Below are positions 7,291-15,345 of a stretch of DNA of 43,226 nucleotides, in pieces. The stretch is from Marinifaba aquimaris. GTDB lineage: Bacteria; Pseudomonadota; Gammaproteobacteria; Enterobacterales; Alteromonadaceae. The position numbers and the translations under genes were made by a program. The notes beneath the pieces are model-generated. The model saw nothing but the letters and a program-made list of their open reading frames with translations. It ran no database searches and had not been told where the DNA came from. Each line of letters opens with the position of its first letter. Position 1 is the first letter of the stretch. The DNA lies in the NCBI RefSeq assembly GCF_013328345.1, contig NZ_JABULX010000034.1, positions 1-43,226 of the forward strand, written 5' to 3'.

Positions 7291-7320
7291 AGCTAACAAA
7301 CCCATTATGCGGGCGTTGGT
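7291..7320 (+). other. Collapsed attC-like site
   Basis: agctaacaaaccc (7291) and gcgggcgttggt (to 7320) form a very short hairpin (AAC/GTT and CCC/GGG) and resemble the outer ends of the other attC sites with the middle missing. An IS110-derived element begins exactly at its right end. Confidence 0.5.
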
Positions 7321-8252
7321 ATGACTCCCCCTGTCAATAAGCGCACAATATTTCCTGCTCTTAGTTCAAACCATAATTCGTTTTCTGTCGCTCAATGAAA
7401 TTGAGTTAATGCAGAATGAAGTCAGTACTTTCGTCGGTTTACATGCTGATATTCTGAGGTTATTCACTTTCGTGAACAGAGCTGGCCTTACTTGTTCCGT
7501 CGTGGTATATATCTTCAGTCACCGCTCTTGGCATCCTGCCTCCGCTGGCACTCGTATGCATGCTCTTAGGTCTATGAAGCGGTTAAGCCCCATAGCTATC
7601 ATAAAGCTTCCGCTCCTGCTCACGCTCCTTACCTACATCCATGTAGGCAACGCCGTCGGTGTTTATACCACTGCCGTGACTTCTCTCAGCAGTAAGGCTT
7701 TGAGTTGGTACTTCGCATCTTTTAGGTCTTTCATGGCCGTTTCACGGGCACGTGATAAATCACGCACCGCTTCATCTTCTGGCTCTGGCACATAGATAGG
7801 GCTTAAATCTTCTGATTTGAGTAATTTAGCCAGTTTTAATGCATCTCGTCTGTCCGTTTTGACGCGCTCACCGGGTTTCTTAGGGATAAGGGATGGAGCG
7901 ACCACATAACAACAGTGCCCAAGTGATGTCAGCAAACGATATATCCAATAGCCACAAGGACCTGCCTCATAAACAAAGTGTAATGTGGCATTGGGGTATT
8001 TAGATTGCATCTGCGTCGCAAATTTTTTTATAGGGACTTTGCTATTCGGTATACGCCCGTAATGCTCCGCTTGCTTACCTCTTTGGTCTTCAATGTAAGC
8101 CGCTTCATTAAATGCTTTATGGGTATCCAAGCCAATGAATATTATGCTATTTTTAGACATGTTAGCCTCCAAGTTTAGTTCTTTGACAAACTAATTATGG
8201 CTCTGGCTTTGCTAACCCACGACATTGGAGGCTAACACCTTGTGGGGAGTCA
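7319..8252 (-). mobile_element. Internally deleted IS110-family element next to an attC end
   Basis: It is bounded by the inverted repeat atgactcccc (about 7321-7330) and ggggagtcat (about 8243-8252). Inside are the N-terminal half of a transposase (7663-8172, minus) and about 340 bases (7320-7662) without a gene except a palindrome cctacatccatgtagg near 7633. The C-terminal transposase domain is missing, so the copy is non-autonomous. Confidence 0.65.
7663..8172 (-). pseudogene. IS110-family transposase, N-terminal half only
   Basis: A 169-codon frame, with likely start ATG 8160 (MSKNSIIFIGLDTHK). The complete DEDD part is present: Asp in IGLDTHK, Glu in YEAGPCGY, and both Asp in VKTDRRDALKLAKLL. 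The coiled linker (AVRDLSRARETAMKDLKDAK) follows, then after LLLR the homology stops and unrelated codons lead to TAA. The Tnp_20 domain with the catalytic Ser is absent. It differs clearly from the transposase at 621-1577, so two distinct IS110 elements entered this array. Confidence 0.8.
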
Positions 8253-8277
8253 TTATATCTAGGCTTACTTTAAAATT

Positions 8278-8781
8278 ATGATTCCAACAATTGAGACAGA
8301 AAGACTAAAACTAGTTCCACCAAGCGTAGATTGTTTTGAAGTATATGAAAAATTCTATACTGATGCAGACGCCTCAAAAGCTTACGGTGGACCAATAGGG
8401 AAAGAGCAAGTATGGGCTAGATTAAAGGCTGATATTGGATCTTGGTACTTGCTAGGTTTTGGTGTTTGGGTAATCCAACGTAAGTCAGATAATAATTACA
8501 TTGGCACTTGTGGCTTTTGGCAAGGAAATGAGTGGCCGAGAGAACTGACTTGGTGGATAACACCAGAAGGAAGAGGGCAAGGAATTGCAACAGAAGCATC
8601 AAATGCAGCTTTGATACATGCATATAGCGAGTTTAACTGGGGCATAGTTGAAACCTATATGAATGATGATAATTTAGCAGCTCGAGCGCTTGTAGAAAAA
8701 CTTGGTGGTAAAAAAACTAGACGAGAGATTTTTAATGATGGTTTGAGTCGAGATATTTATCAAATACCTAAACCAGCCTGA
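8278..8781 (+). CDS. GNAT-family N-acetyltransferase, RimJ/RimL type (integron cassette)
   Basis: A 167-aa acetyltransferase. It begins with the RimJ/RimL pattern IPTIETERLKLVPPS, has YIGTCGFWQG in strand 4, the acetyl-CoA loop PEGRGQGIATEA (R-G-x-G-I-A) at residues about 99-110, and the late motif NLAARALVEKLGGKK. It should transfer acetyl from acetyl-CoA to an amine such as a protein N-terminus or small molecule; the substrate is unknown. Start ATG 8278 has only a weak upstream site. The TGA stop lies inside the first conserved 7-mer of the next attC. Confidence 0.88.
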   Translation: MIPTIETERLKLVPPSVDCFEVYEKFYTDADASKAYGGPIGKEQVWARLKADIGSWYLLGFGVWVIQRKSDNNYIGTCGFWQGNEWPRELTWWITPEGRGQGIATEASNAALIHAYSEFNWGIVETYMNDDNLAARALVEKLGGKKTRREIFNDGLSRDIYQIPKPA

Positions 8782-8875
8782 CAAGTTACTCAGAAGGACG
8801 TAAAACACTTGGCTAATGCTCCTTCGTTGCCTATTTTAGCCAAGCATTTATGCGCCCATTAGTAAGGCGTTCTAT
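8776..8875 (+). other. attC recombination site
   Basis: The left end gcctgac (8776-8782) and right end aaggcgttctat (to 8875) are slightly off consensus. The long inner stem cttggctaatg / tagccaag and the string aaggacg are shared with the other sites of this array. Confidence 0.65.
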
Positions 8876-8894
8876 TTCTTAAATTATCTGGCCA

Positions 8895-10103
8895 ATGCTC
8901 AATAACAAAATATTAATATTATTTTTAATCTTTATCACAACTATTGTATCTAATGCATCAATGGCTAGTTCGTCGAACGATATTGAGCTTATCCAAATCC
9001 TAAAAGATGATGTTGGTGGAATTGATGGATTAGGCAATCCTAGAAGCATTAAAGTTACTTCTGATAACTCTATGGCTTTTGTCTCTAGTGGAGATGATAA
9101 TGCATTTGCTATTTTCAGTTTGGATAATGAATTTAGCTTTTCATTCAGTCAAATTTTTAAAAACTCTTCCGCTGACATAAATGGACTTAAAGGTGCTTCA
9201 GGACTGATATATTTAGACCATGGGAATCAAGTAATCGTTACTGGGTTTTACGATGGCGCTTTGACCTTATTTTCTCGTAAAGATAAGCATTATAGTTTTA
9301 AAGAAATCATCAGCGACGGCCTGAGTTATGAACGGGTGATTGATAGTGATGAGCCAGTCGGAGATTTGGATAGCCTTGGACTACTTGGTGCATGGGATGT
9401 AATCAATACACGTGATGAAAAGCAACTCTTAGTGGCCAGCTATATGAGTAACAGCATTTCTATATTTGATATAACTCACGATGGAACGGTAACTTTCAAT
9501 AGGGTTGTAAAAGACGCTAAACCATTTGAAGATGATTTGGGCAAACCAACTAGTCTCGCATTATCCTTTTTGAATAATGAACTCTATGTCTTAGGGTTTG
9601 AAGGCAATCAATTAACTATCTTTGATAGAAACAAAGAAGGTAATTTGCTGGCAAAGCAAGTTATAAAAAATGGTGTTGATGGTGTAAAACAGCTTGTTAA
9701 CCCTCAAAAGATTGTTGTTTCACCAAATGGAATGTTCTTGTACATTGCATGTGCAGGAAGCAATTCTATTGTGGTCTTTAACAGGCTAGATAACGGACAA
9801 TATAGATTTTTACAGTCTATAGATAATTCTCATATCGGTGGTTCGGGACTCGAGGGTGCTAGTAGTTTATCTATTTCGCCAGATGGAGCATTAATTTATG
9901 CGGCAGGGGAATTGGGAGTAGGCCTCTATTTGTTTAATGTAGAGGATAATGGAACGCTTAGTTTTAAGAGTAAACTATTAAGCGTACGTGATAATGAATT
10001 AAAAAAAATATCTTCAATTACACTTACGCCAGATAACCGACACCTTATGGTGGCTACCGGAAAGGAAAACTCGGTCTTTGTCTTTAAAATTGAGCCAAGG
10101 TAG
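8895..10103 (+). CDS. Exported beta-propeller protein, lactonase/YVTN-like (integron cassette)
   Basis: A 402-aa protein with a signal peptide (NKILILFLIFITTIVSNASMA, cut near residue 25). The rest consists of repeats of about 45-55 residues with the pattern G-x-x-x-L-x-x-x-x-x-I-x-x-S-P-D/N-G followed by a strand and a final F, such as IVVSPNGMFLYIACAGSNSI and LSISPDGALIYAAGELG. This indicates a seven-bladed propeller related to 6-phosphogluconolactonase-like and YVTN surface proteins. No enzyme motif is certain; a surface or periplasmic binding role is as likely. At 1.2 kb it is long for a cassette gene. Confidence 0.75.
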   Translation: MLNNKILILFLIFITTIVSNASMASSSNDIELIQILKDDVGGIDGLGNPRSIKVTSDNSMAFVSSGDDNAFAIFSLDNEFSFSFSQIFKNSSADINGLKGASGLIYLDHGNQVIVTGFYDGALTLFSRKDKHYSFKEIISDGLSYERVIDSDEPVGDLDSLGLLGAWDVINTRDEKQLLVASYMSNSISIFDITHDGTVTFNRVVKDAKPFEDDLGKPTSLALSFLNNELYVLGFEGNQLTIFDRNKEGNLLAKQVIKNGVDGVKQLVNPQKIVVSPNGMFLYIACAGSNSIVVFNRLDNGQYRFLQSIDNSHIGGSGLEGASSLSISPDGALIYAAGELGVGLYLFNVEDNGTLSFKSKLLSVRDNELKKISSITLTPDNRHLMVATGKENSVFVFKIEPR

Positions 10104-10114
10104 CTGTAAAGAAA

Positions 10115-10144
10115 CATAACTATGCTGTTTAACGCGGCGTTATT
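10115..10144 (+). other. Short attC-like site
   Basis: cataactatgc and gcggcgttatt form a short hairpin of the same kind as at 7291. It separates the propeller gene from the next small gene. Confidence 0.45.
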
Positions 10145-10157
10145 TTAAGGACGTAAG

Positions 10158-10412
10158 ATGAATAGAAATAATCCAGATATAGAAACATGGCTTGTAGTAA
10201 CTTTGTTCATTCTAGCTATCAGCTTACCTATAATTGTAGGGGTAGCATTTTATAAAATTTTCAGAAAATTCAAGCCCACTGAAGAAGCAACAGAAGAGTA
10301 CGTTAGTATTAGTGCAAGTCGAAATGGTGATGGTTTTGCAAAAACATATTTCACAGGGCTTCTGCTAACTGCGCCATTTTACTACCTAGTTGCAAACATG
10401 CTTGGCTATTAA
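10158..10412 (+). CDS. Small two-helix membrane protein (integron cassette)
   Basis: An 84-aa protein of unknown function. Hydrophobic segments are at residues about 12-34 and 65-83 with a charged loop (KFKPTEEATEEY) between. ATG 10158 follows aaggacg at 10148, a usable ribosome site derived from the cassette boundary. No family is recognised. Small membrane proteins are common in chromosomal integron arrays. Confidence 0.65.
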   Translation: MNRNNPDIETWLVVTLFILAISLPIIVGVAFYKIFRKFKPTEEATEEYVSISASRNGDGFAKTYFTGLLLTAPFYYLVANMLGY

Positions 10413-10413
10413 A

Positions 10414-10512
10414 ATATAACAAGTCACTAAAGCGGGATAAATAAAGCTTGGCTTTTGTCTCGTCGCTCAACATTAAAGCCAAGTTAGTTATTCTCCCTGT
10501 TTTGGGGGTAAA
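10414..10512 (+). other. Degenerate attC-like site
   Basis: It starts with atataac (10414-10420). The inner stem agcttggcttt / aaagccaagtt is characteristic of this array. The right 7-mer is not intact. Confidence 0.5.
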
Positions 10513-10557
10513 TAAGTAGGGACGCACATAGTTGTAAATGACGAGTTACAACAGGCT

Positions 10558-10645
10558 ATTTAACAAGGGCTGAACACTGTTGGCTTTTGCTGCTGCTTTG
10601 TTTAATCTTACTGTGTATATTTTGCCCACCTCTAGGGTGTTAGAT
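10558..10645 (+). other. attC recombination site (88 bases)
   Basis: atttaac (10558-10564) matches RYYYAAC and gttagat (10639-10645) matches GTTRRRY. Only about 50 gene-free bases lie between this and the preceding site, so the cassette between them is empty or deleted. Confidence 0.65.
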
Positions 10646-10664
10646 AAATTAAGTAAGGACGCAT

Positions 10665-11294
10665 ATGTATCATAGGAATTTGATAGCAATATTTAGCTTT
10701 TTTTTGCTTATATCATGTAATTCAACAAGAGCTAAAATTGATAAAAATTGTATGGAGCAACATTCATCTCGATTTTCTGAACCTGAAAACTCACTTTACA
10801 ACTTACCATTTGGTGTAGGCGAAAGTTATGAACTGAGACAAGGTAATTGCACTTTTCATACTCATTCAGTTGAAAATAAAAATGAATTTGCATTTGATTT
10901 TATCATGGATATTGGAACGCCCATTCATGCGGCTCGTGCAGGGCAAGTGGCTGCAATTGAGGAGCGTTTTTTCGATGGTAATAATAAGACCAGTGATTTC
11001 AATTATGTCGCCATTGCACATGAAGATGGTACATTTGCATTCTACATACATATTACCAATAGTGGCGTGACTGTTGAGCTGGGCGAATTTGTCGAGCAAG
11101 GTGATGTGATTGCCTACAGTGGCGATACGGGTATGGAGTCAATTCCTCACTTACACTTTCATGTTATAGAACTCGATGATTCTTGCGTAGAAAATAATGT
11201 TATAGGCGCATGTTCATCTATCCCTATTTCTTTTAAAAATGCGAGCCCCAATGACAAAGTACTTCAGCAAGGGGTAACATACACTGCAATGTAA
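10665..11294 (+). CDS. M23-family metallopeptidase-like lipoprotein (integron cassette)
   Basis: A 209-aa lipoprotein with lipobox LISC (Cys18), so it is anchored in a membrane facing the periplasm. The M23/LytM domain spans about residues 60-190: FAFDFIMDIGTPIHAARAGQV, GEFVEQGDVIAYSGDTG and the HLHFHV motif with two metal-binding His. The first ligand motif (normally HxGxD) reads NEFAFDF; the Asp is present but the preceding His is not obvious, as in the variant M23 group with AFDF. M23 enzymes cut peptidoglycan cross-links or regulate amidases. ATG 10665 follows aaggacg. The stop is inside the next attC (11289-11295). Confidence 0.8.
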   Translation: MYHRNLIAIFSFFLLISCNSTRAKIDKNCMEQHSSRFSEPENSLYNLPFGVGESYELRQGNCTFHTHSVENKNEFAFDFIMDIGTPIHAARAGQVAAIEERFFDGNNKTSDFNYVAIAHEDGTFAFYIHITNSGVTVELGEFVEQGDVIAYSGDTGMESIPHLHFHVIELDDSCVENNVIGACSSIPISFKNASPNDKVLQQGVTYTAM

Positions 11295-11394
11295 CTAAGC
11301 TTACAAACTATTGAAGCGAGACTGCTGAAATTTGGCTCGGTTTCGCTTTGCTACAGATTTTAGCCAAATATCATCACCCCTTAATTATTTATTG
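11289..11394 (+). other. attC-like site with decayed right end
   Basis: atgtaac (11289-11295) and the inner stem atttggctcgg…ttttagccaaat are preserved; the right 7-mer is lost near cccttaattatt. Confidence 0.55.
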
Positions 11395-11414
11395 TATTTT
11401 TTGAGGACAACTTT

Positions 11415-11816
11415 ATGTTTAGACGAATAATATTAAGCAGTTTACTCTTATCTAGCATTTCTTATGCAGATGAGCAGGTGCTTTCCATTGAACCAAGGCT
11501 ACCCGGCAATTTTGAATTGGCTTACCCAAATGAGTCGGCCACTTTTCCAGAGATCAGCGAATTCGAAGTATTAAACTTTGCTCCAATGAGTAACGAAAAA
11601 GGTGAGAGATGGGCTGTTATTACTATTAATAATCTGGCTTCTGGTCGAAGAACACTCAATCATAAACATCTATTAGGTTTAGTTGCAGATGGAAACAGAA
11701 TACATCCGCAAGAAATCTCGCAGAGCTTTCTGGCAAACGAAACGCTTTCTATTGTTGTTAACTTTGGCGAAAATAAGTTTCCACTACTCGATGTCTATTC
11801 AAGGACACAAACATAA
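11415..11816 (+). CDS. Exported hypothetical protein (integron cassette)
   Basis: A 133-aa protein with a clear signal peptide (FRRIILSSLLLSSISYA, cut before DEQVL). The mature part of about 115 residues alternates beta-type stretches (RWAVITINNLASGRRTL, LSIVVNFGENKFPLL). No family is recognised. ATG 11415 follows tgagga. Its downstream attC is partly present at 11812-11900. Confidence 0.7.
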   Translation: MFRRIILSSLLLSSISYADEQVLSIEPRLPGNFELAYPNESATFPEISEFEVLNFAPMSNEKGERWAVITINNLASGRRTLNHKHLLGLVADGNRIHPQEISQSFLANETLSIVVNFGENKFPLLDVYSRTQT

Positions 11817-11902
11817 GAGGGCACTCAATTTCAGACGCAAAAAGTTTAGCTTGCGCTCCTTCGTCACTAATTTTAGCCAAATACTTTCCGGATCTTAGGG
11901 GG
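11812..11902 (+). other. attC-like site truncated by an IS3 end
   Basis: The conserved inner arms cagacgcaaaaagtttagc and ttttagccaaatacttt are present, but the right arm ends near 11902 just before an IS3 inverted repeat (11911). Confidence 0.55.
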
Positions 11903-11910
11903 GATATACC

Positions 11911-12022
11911 GTACTTACCCAAAAAATGGACATCTCTTATAGCTAGCTAAGAGGTGATTTATTTTCAGTAACAAGAAAAACAAACCTACACATCTTAAAG
12001 AGGCTGCTTTATATGCTGAATA
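11911..12022 (+). pseudogene. IS3-family left end with orfA scrap
   Basis: gtacttacccaaaaaatgg (11911) and the following ataagaggtgattta-like leader copy the element at 4199. About 20 codons of orfA (SNKKNKPTHLKEAAL) survive before the next gene begins. Confidence 0.65.
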
Positions 12023-12028
12023 TTGCCA

Positions 12029-12559
12029 ATGGAAAATAAATTGAATAATAGAGTTATTGAGTTAGTTGACTACGATTCTAGTTGGCAGAAAAAATTCGAA
12101 CATGAAAAGTTACTGCTTATAAAAGCGATTGGCGCTAATGCAGTAAATATTGAACACATTGGAAGTACTTCTATTGTGTGTTTGGCCGCAAAGCCAGTCA
12201 TTGATATTTTAATTGAAGTTTCAAGCTTAACAGAGCTAGATTTTGCCAATGAAAAATTGGAAGGCTTTGGTTATGAAGCATTAGGTGAAAATGGTATTCC
12301 AGGCCGTCGATACTTTCAAAAAGGCGGCAATCAACGCACGCACCATGTTCATGCGTTTTTATCTGGTGATAAAAACTTAATACGACATCGTGCGTTCAAA
12401 GAGTACTTGATAGCCCACTCCGAAATAGCAAAACGATATGGAGATATCAAAAAGCATGCAGCTTTCTGTTGTAATGACGATATTGAAAGGTATATGTCCA
12501 TGAAAAATGGATTTATTGAAAAATATGAACCACTGGCATTGGATTGGTATGGCATCTAA
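12029..12559 (+). CDS. GrpB/UPF0157-family protein
   Basis: A 176-aa member of the GrpB (UPF0157) family, a nucleotidyltransferase-fold group of unclear function. Typical motifs are VIELVDYDSSWQKKFEHEK, NIEHIGSTSI with the GS pair, KPVIDILIEV, and HHVHAFLSGD, then RHRAFKEYLIAH. The usual motif is GSTSVPGLAAKP; here VPG is VCL, a small deviation. ATG 12029 is chosen over TTG 12023; no strong ribosome site is visible because the IS relic lies directly upstream, so its native promoter may be lost. Confidence 0.88.
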   Translation: MENKLNNRVIELVDYDSSWQKKFEHEKLLLIKAIGANAVNIEHIGSTSIVCLAAKPVIDILIEVSSLTELDFANEKLEGFGYEALGENGIPGRRYFQKGGNQRTHHVHAFLSGDKNLIRHRAFKEYLIAHSEIAKRYGDIKKHAAFCCNDDIERYMSMKNGFIEKYEPLALDWYGI

Positions 12560-12588
12560 CTAACTTTTAAGCAAGGGTATTATTGCTT

Positions 12589-12996
12589 ATGACGCTTATT
12601 TTTAAAGTATTAATATTAGTTGAAGCATTAATTTGTTTTGGCCCGCTATTAATTTTTATAGGATTTGGCCTTATCGTAATTCCTTTTTCAGTTATGAGAG
12701 TTTTGGCAGGGCAGTTTGAAGTTTTGTTTCTTGTCGCTATCGAGATAGGAGGAATACTAGGCCTGGTCGCTTTGATTTGTGTTTTTCTGCATATTTTTAA
12801 TCCAACCCAACAGTACATTTCGCCTACCAAAATACGTTACTTTATTGTTGCTGGCTTTCTATCCTTATTTACATATGCATGTACAGTTGAATTAAACCTT
12901 GGCTGGTACATTTATTTACTTGCTACTATCTTGGTGTGTATCCACTTTTTGTACTTAGGCCGTCGCTATGTGTTTTACAATATTTATCAATCATAA
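12589..12996 (+). CDS. Hypothetical four-helix membrane protein
   Basis: About 135 aa with four hydrophobic segments (residues about 3-28, 40-65, 80-97 and 101-120 from ATG 12589). No family is recognised. Start could also be TTG 12583, which lies at better spacing from aaggg (12573-12577). It follows the GrpB-like gene by 24-30 bases and may be co-transcribed with it. Confidence 0.6.
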   Translation: MTLIFKVLILVEALICFGPLLIFIGFGLIVIPFSVMRVLAGQFEVLFLVAIEIGGILGLVALICVFLHIFNPTQQYISPTKIRYFIVAGFLSLFTYACTVELNLGWYIYLLATILVCIHFLYLGRRYVFYNIYQS

Positions 12997-13281
12997 CCGT
13001 GAAAAAGTATAACCAACATTGTTTAGACGACAGTTAAGGCGGAACGTTTTTATTAGAGTCAGCATTTTAATTTAATTGCTGATTTTCTATGTAGTTGCGG
13101 TGAAGGGCGCATAACACCTGAAAGCTATATTGATATTTTTCAAAAAATAGCTCTAATGGGTGGCTGTTTTTTATGAATTTTATAAAGCGAAAAAGTGTTA
13201 ACCAAAGACTTAAACGAAGTTAATTAGTCCTGAAATCGTTCCTTGGAAATAAGAAAAACTCAACCCAATATTTGTAGTGCT

Positions 13282-13875
13282 ATGAAATACTTTAGAAAAA
13301 TGATTGAGCAGCATATTGCTGTCAATGATGATGAATGGGCTGATGCGTGCAGTATTTTTGATATTAAACGCGTCAAAAAAGGTACTACTGTGCATCATGC
13401 AGGTGAGGTATTTAGTCAGATATGGTTGATAAAAAGCGGTTTAGCCCGATCGTACTTAACGGATCTGAATGGAAAAGATCATACTTGGCAACTGTATTTT
13501 CGCGGTAAAAGTAAGCATGGATTAAATCACTTTATGGATGATAGTGTCAGCTTTTTTGAAAAAACAGGTTCAATGCTTAATTTTGAAGTACTTGAAGATG
13601 CTGTTTTTTATGTCACGTCACTCGATAAACTCAATGCGTTTATGTCACAGGATAAAAAGTGGGCGTTTTTAGCCACTGCCTGGATACACAACACCTATTA
13701 TTCGGCCACATACAAACGTGTGCTTTCTTTGATGTCAGAGACGGCCGCAAAGCGATATGAGCGGTTACTCGATGAATACCCATTTATATTCAAACAAGTG
13801 AAGTCTTACCATATTGCCTCTTATCTTGGTGTTGCTCCGCAGACATTAAGTAAATTAAAAAATGAATCTAGGTGA
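13282..13875 (+). CDS. Crp/Fnr-family transcriptional regulator
   Basis: A 197-aa regulator with an N-terminal cyclic-nucleotide-binding-like beta-barrel (VKKGTTVHHAGEVFSQIWLIKSG, residues about 28-50, then LARSYLTDLNGKDHTWQLYF). A long dimerisation helix follows and a C-terminal helix-turn-helix with HIASYLGVAPQTLSKLKNE. The barrel lacks the cAMP-binding RxS signature and there is no Cys cluster, so it belongs to the ligand-unknown group often annotated as Crp/Fnr. ATG 13282 is preferred over TTG 13243. The 285 bases before it (12,997-13,281) hold no gene; a decayed attC near 13,015-13,060 is possible but not convincing. It may regulate the downstream genes. Confidence 0.85.
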   Translation: MKYFRKMIEQHIAVNDDEWADACSIFDIKRVKKGTTVHHAGEVFSQIWLIKSGLARSYLTDLNGKDHTWQLYFRGKSKHGLNHFMDDSVSFFEKTGSMLNFEVLEDAVFYVTSLDKLNAFMSQDKKWAFLATAWIHNTYYSATYKRVLSLMSETAAKRYERLLDEYPFIFKQVKSYHIASYLGVAPQTLSKLKNESR

Positions 13876-14041
13876 ATGAATTGGGTAATTTAGTTGTTTA
13901 GTCTGTGTTTTTTTAACGGAGCTTATCAATGAATTACCTGCAAATTGTTTACTTTGAGTACCTAGTACAATCATCTCTTTTAAAATTACTACAGACAAAT
14001 CACATCGCTGTAACGGGCACTAAGCTTAGCCGAGGTCTGTC

Positions 14042-14479
14042 ATGATAGAACTGACCAAAATTGGGGCGCAGCTTATTTTTATCGGAATCGCTTTTTTCAC
14101 AGTCGGTCTAATTCAAGGCGCATTTATACCAAAAGTTAAAAATTCGCGAATGGCGTTGTCTGGTCATTTGACGGCGGTGCAATGCGCGATGGCGCTGGCT
14201 ATTTTTGGTGTTATTTGGTCGCAGGTTGTGCTGCCTTTACTTTTAGCGCAGTTTGTTGCCTATGGCACGGCTTTGGGTTTTGTACTTATTTGGTTGGGGA
14301 TCACATTGGCATCGCTCACTGGGGCAAGTACAGCCCTGCCAATTGCAGGCGCTGGTTTTTCTGCAAGCGATAGCATTGAGAAGGCGGTGATGATTTTGGT
14401 TCGTTTGGGGTCAATACTCTCATTAATCACTTGCACCGTTTTGGTTGTTGGATTAATACCCATTCTCGGTTTGTTTTAA
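14042..14479 (+). CDS. Hydroxylaminobenzene-mutase-like membrane protein
   Basis: A 145-aa protein with four membrane segments. FIGIAFFTVGLIQGAFIP, NSRMALSGHLTAVQCAMAL and TALPIAGAGFSASDS match the pattern of HabA/HabB hydroxylaminobenzene mutases, which rearrange hydroxylaminobenzene to 2-aminophenol. Many genomes carry such homologues without nitrobenzene degradation, so the substrate here is open. The SGHL His and the PIAGAGxSA motif are kept. ATG 14042 overlaps no neighbour. Confidence 0.7.
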   Translation: MIELTKIGAQLIFIGIAFFTVGLIQGAFIPKVKNSRMALSGHLTAVQCAMALAIFGVIWSQVVLPLLLAQFVAYGTALGFVLIWLGITLASLTGASTALPIAGAGFSASDSIEKAVMILVRLGSILSLITCTVLVVGLIPILGLF

Positions 14480-14539
14480 AAATACCGGCCATCGAACTAA
14501 GTTTAATGCCGCTTTTCATTCAGTATCGTCATACATGTT

Positions 14540-14567
14540 CAAACAAACGCTTAAAACCGTTTGTTTG
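14540..14567 (+). promoter_or_regulatory. Perfect 10-base inverted repeat
   Basis: caaacaaacg (14540-14549) and cgtttgtttg (14558-14567) with an 8-base loop, 130 bases before the next gene. There is no T-run, so it may be an operator or part of a weak terminator. Confidence 0.35.
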
Positions 14568-14693
14568 ACGAGTAAATTAGTATGGTTTGAGATGAATCGA
14601 TAAGGTAAAAATCTTCAGCAAGATTAACAGCGCTTATAAGGCCTGTTGTTCCACTTTTAAGTTTTATCAAATATCTTACTTTAGAGGATACGT

Positions 14694-15182
14694 ATGCCCA
14701 TTAGTCCAATTGAAGCGAAACATTGGAATAATATTTTAGAAATTCAGCATGCTTCTTATCAAGAGATTGGCGCGGAAAAGTTAACTGTTCTTAAAAGTAA
14801 AAATGAAGCCTCGCCTGATACTTGCTTTGTAAGCTTATCTGATACCGGGTTGGTGAATGGCTATTTACTAGCGCACCCATGGCGTGGATTATCCCCACCA
14901 AAATTATTTAAGCCTTTACCTGATATTAAAACCTCTGAGTATTTATACCTGCATGATATGGCGATAAAGCCTGAATTTAAAGGAAAGGGAATAGGGCGTT
15001 CGCTTGCTTTAAAACTGTTTGAAGTCGCAAAAAACAAAGGTGTTAACTGCGTTAATCTGGTGGCGGTACAAGGCGCTGAAACCTTTTGGCTGAGAATGGG
15101 ATTTAAACCGGTTAAGGACGTTAATCTATGTTCAAGTTATGGCAAAGATGCAGTGCTAATGCAAAAGTTAATTGCTGATTAA
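14694..15182 (+). CDS. GNAT-family N-acetyltransferase
   Basis: A 162-aa acetyltransferase. Motif A is YLYLHDMAIKPEFKGKGIGR (residues about 82-101) with the acetyl-CoA loop K-G-K-G-I-G-R, and the end has AETFWLRMGFKPV, typical for motif B. ATG 14694 follows agagga. Substrate unknown. It is not closely similar to the cassette GNAT at 8278. Confidence 0.88.
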   Translation: MPISPIEAKHWNNILEIQHASYQEIGAEKLTVLKSKNEASPDTCFVSLSDTGLVNGYLLAHPWRGLSPPKLFKPLPDIKTSEYLYLHDMAIKPEFKGKGIGRSLALKLFEVAKNKGVNCVNLVAVQGAETFWLRMGFKPVKDVNLCSSYGKDAVLMQKLIAD

Positions 15183-15345
15183 TGAGTAGCAATTAAATAG
15201 CATTGAAGGTTCAGAGCATTTTTGTTTTCCCAACTTTTCATTTAAGCTTCGCGCCAGTTCAATATTAATCGTAAATTGAATTTAAACCTTTTCAGCCATT
15301 GGTTGCGTCTAACCTTTGGTAGTCGTCATCTATAAAAGGAAAATA

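Noticed and set aside
7409-7795. Plus-strand frame of 128 codons
   Set aside because: It lies across the non-coding part and the antisense of the IS110 transposase; no supporting signals.
11683-11898. Plus-strand frame running through the attC after the exported cassette protein
   Set aside because: Out of frame with the supported gene and made mostly of attC sequence.
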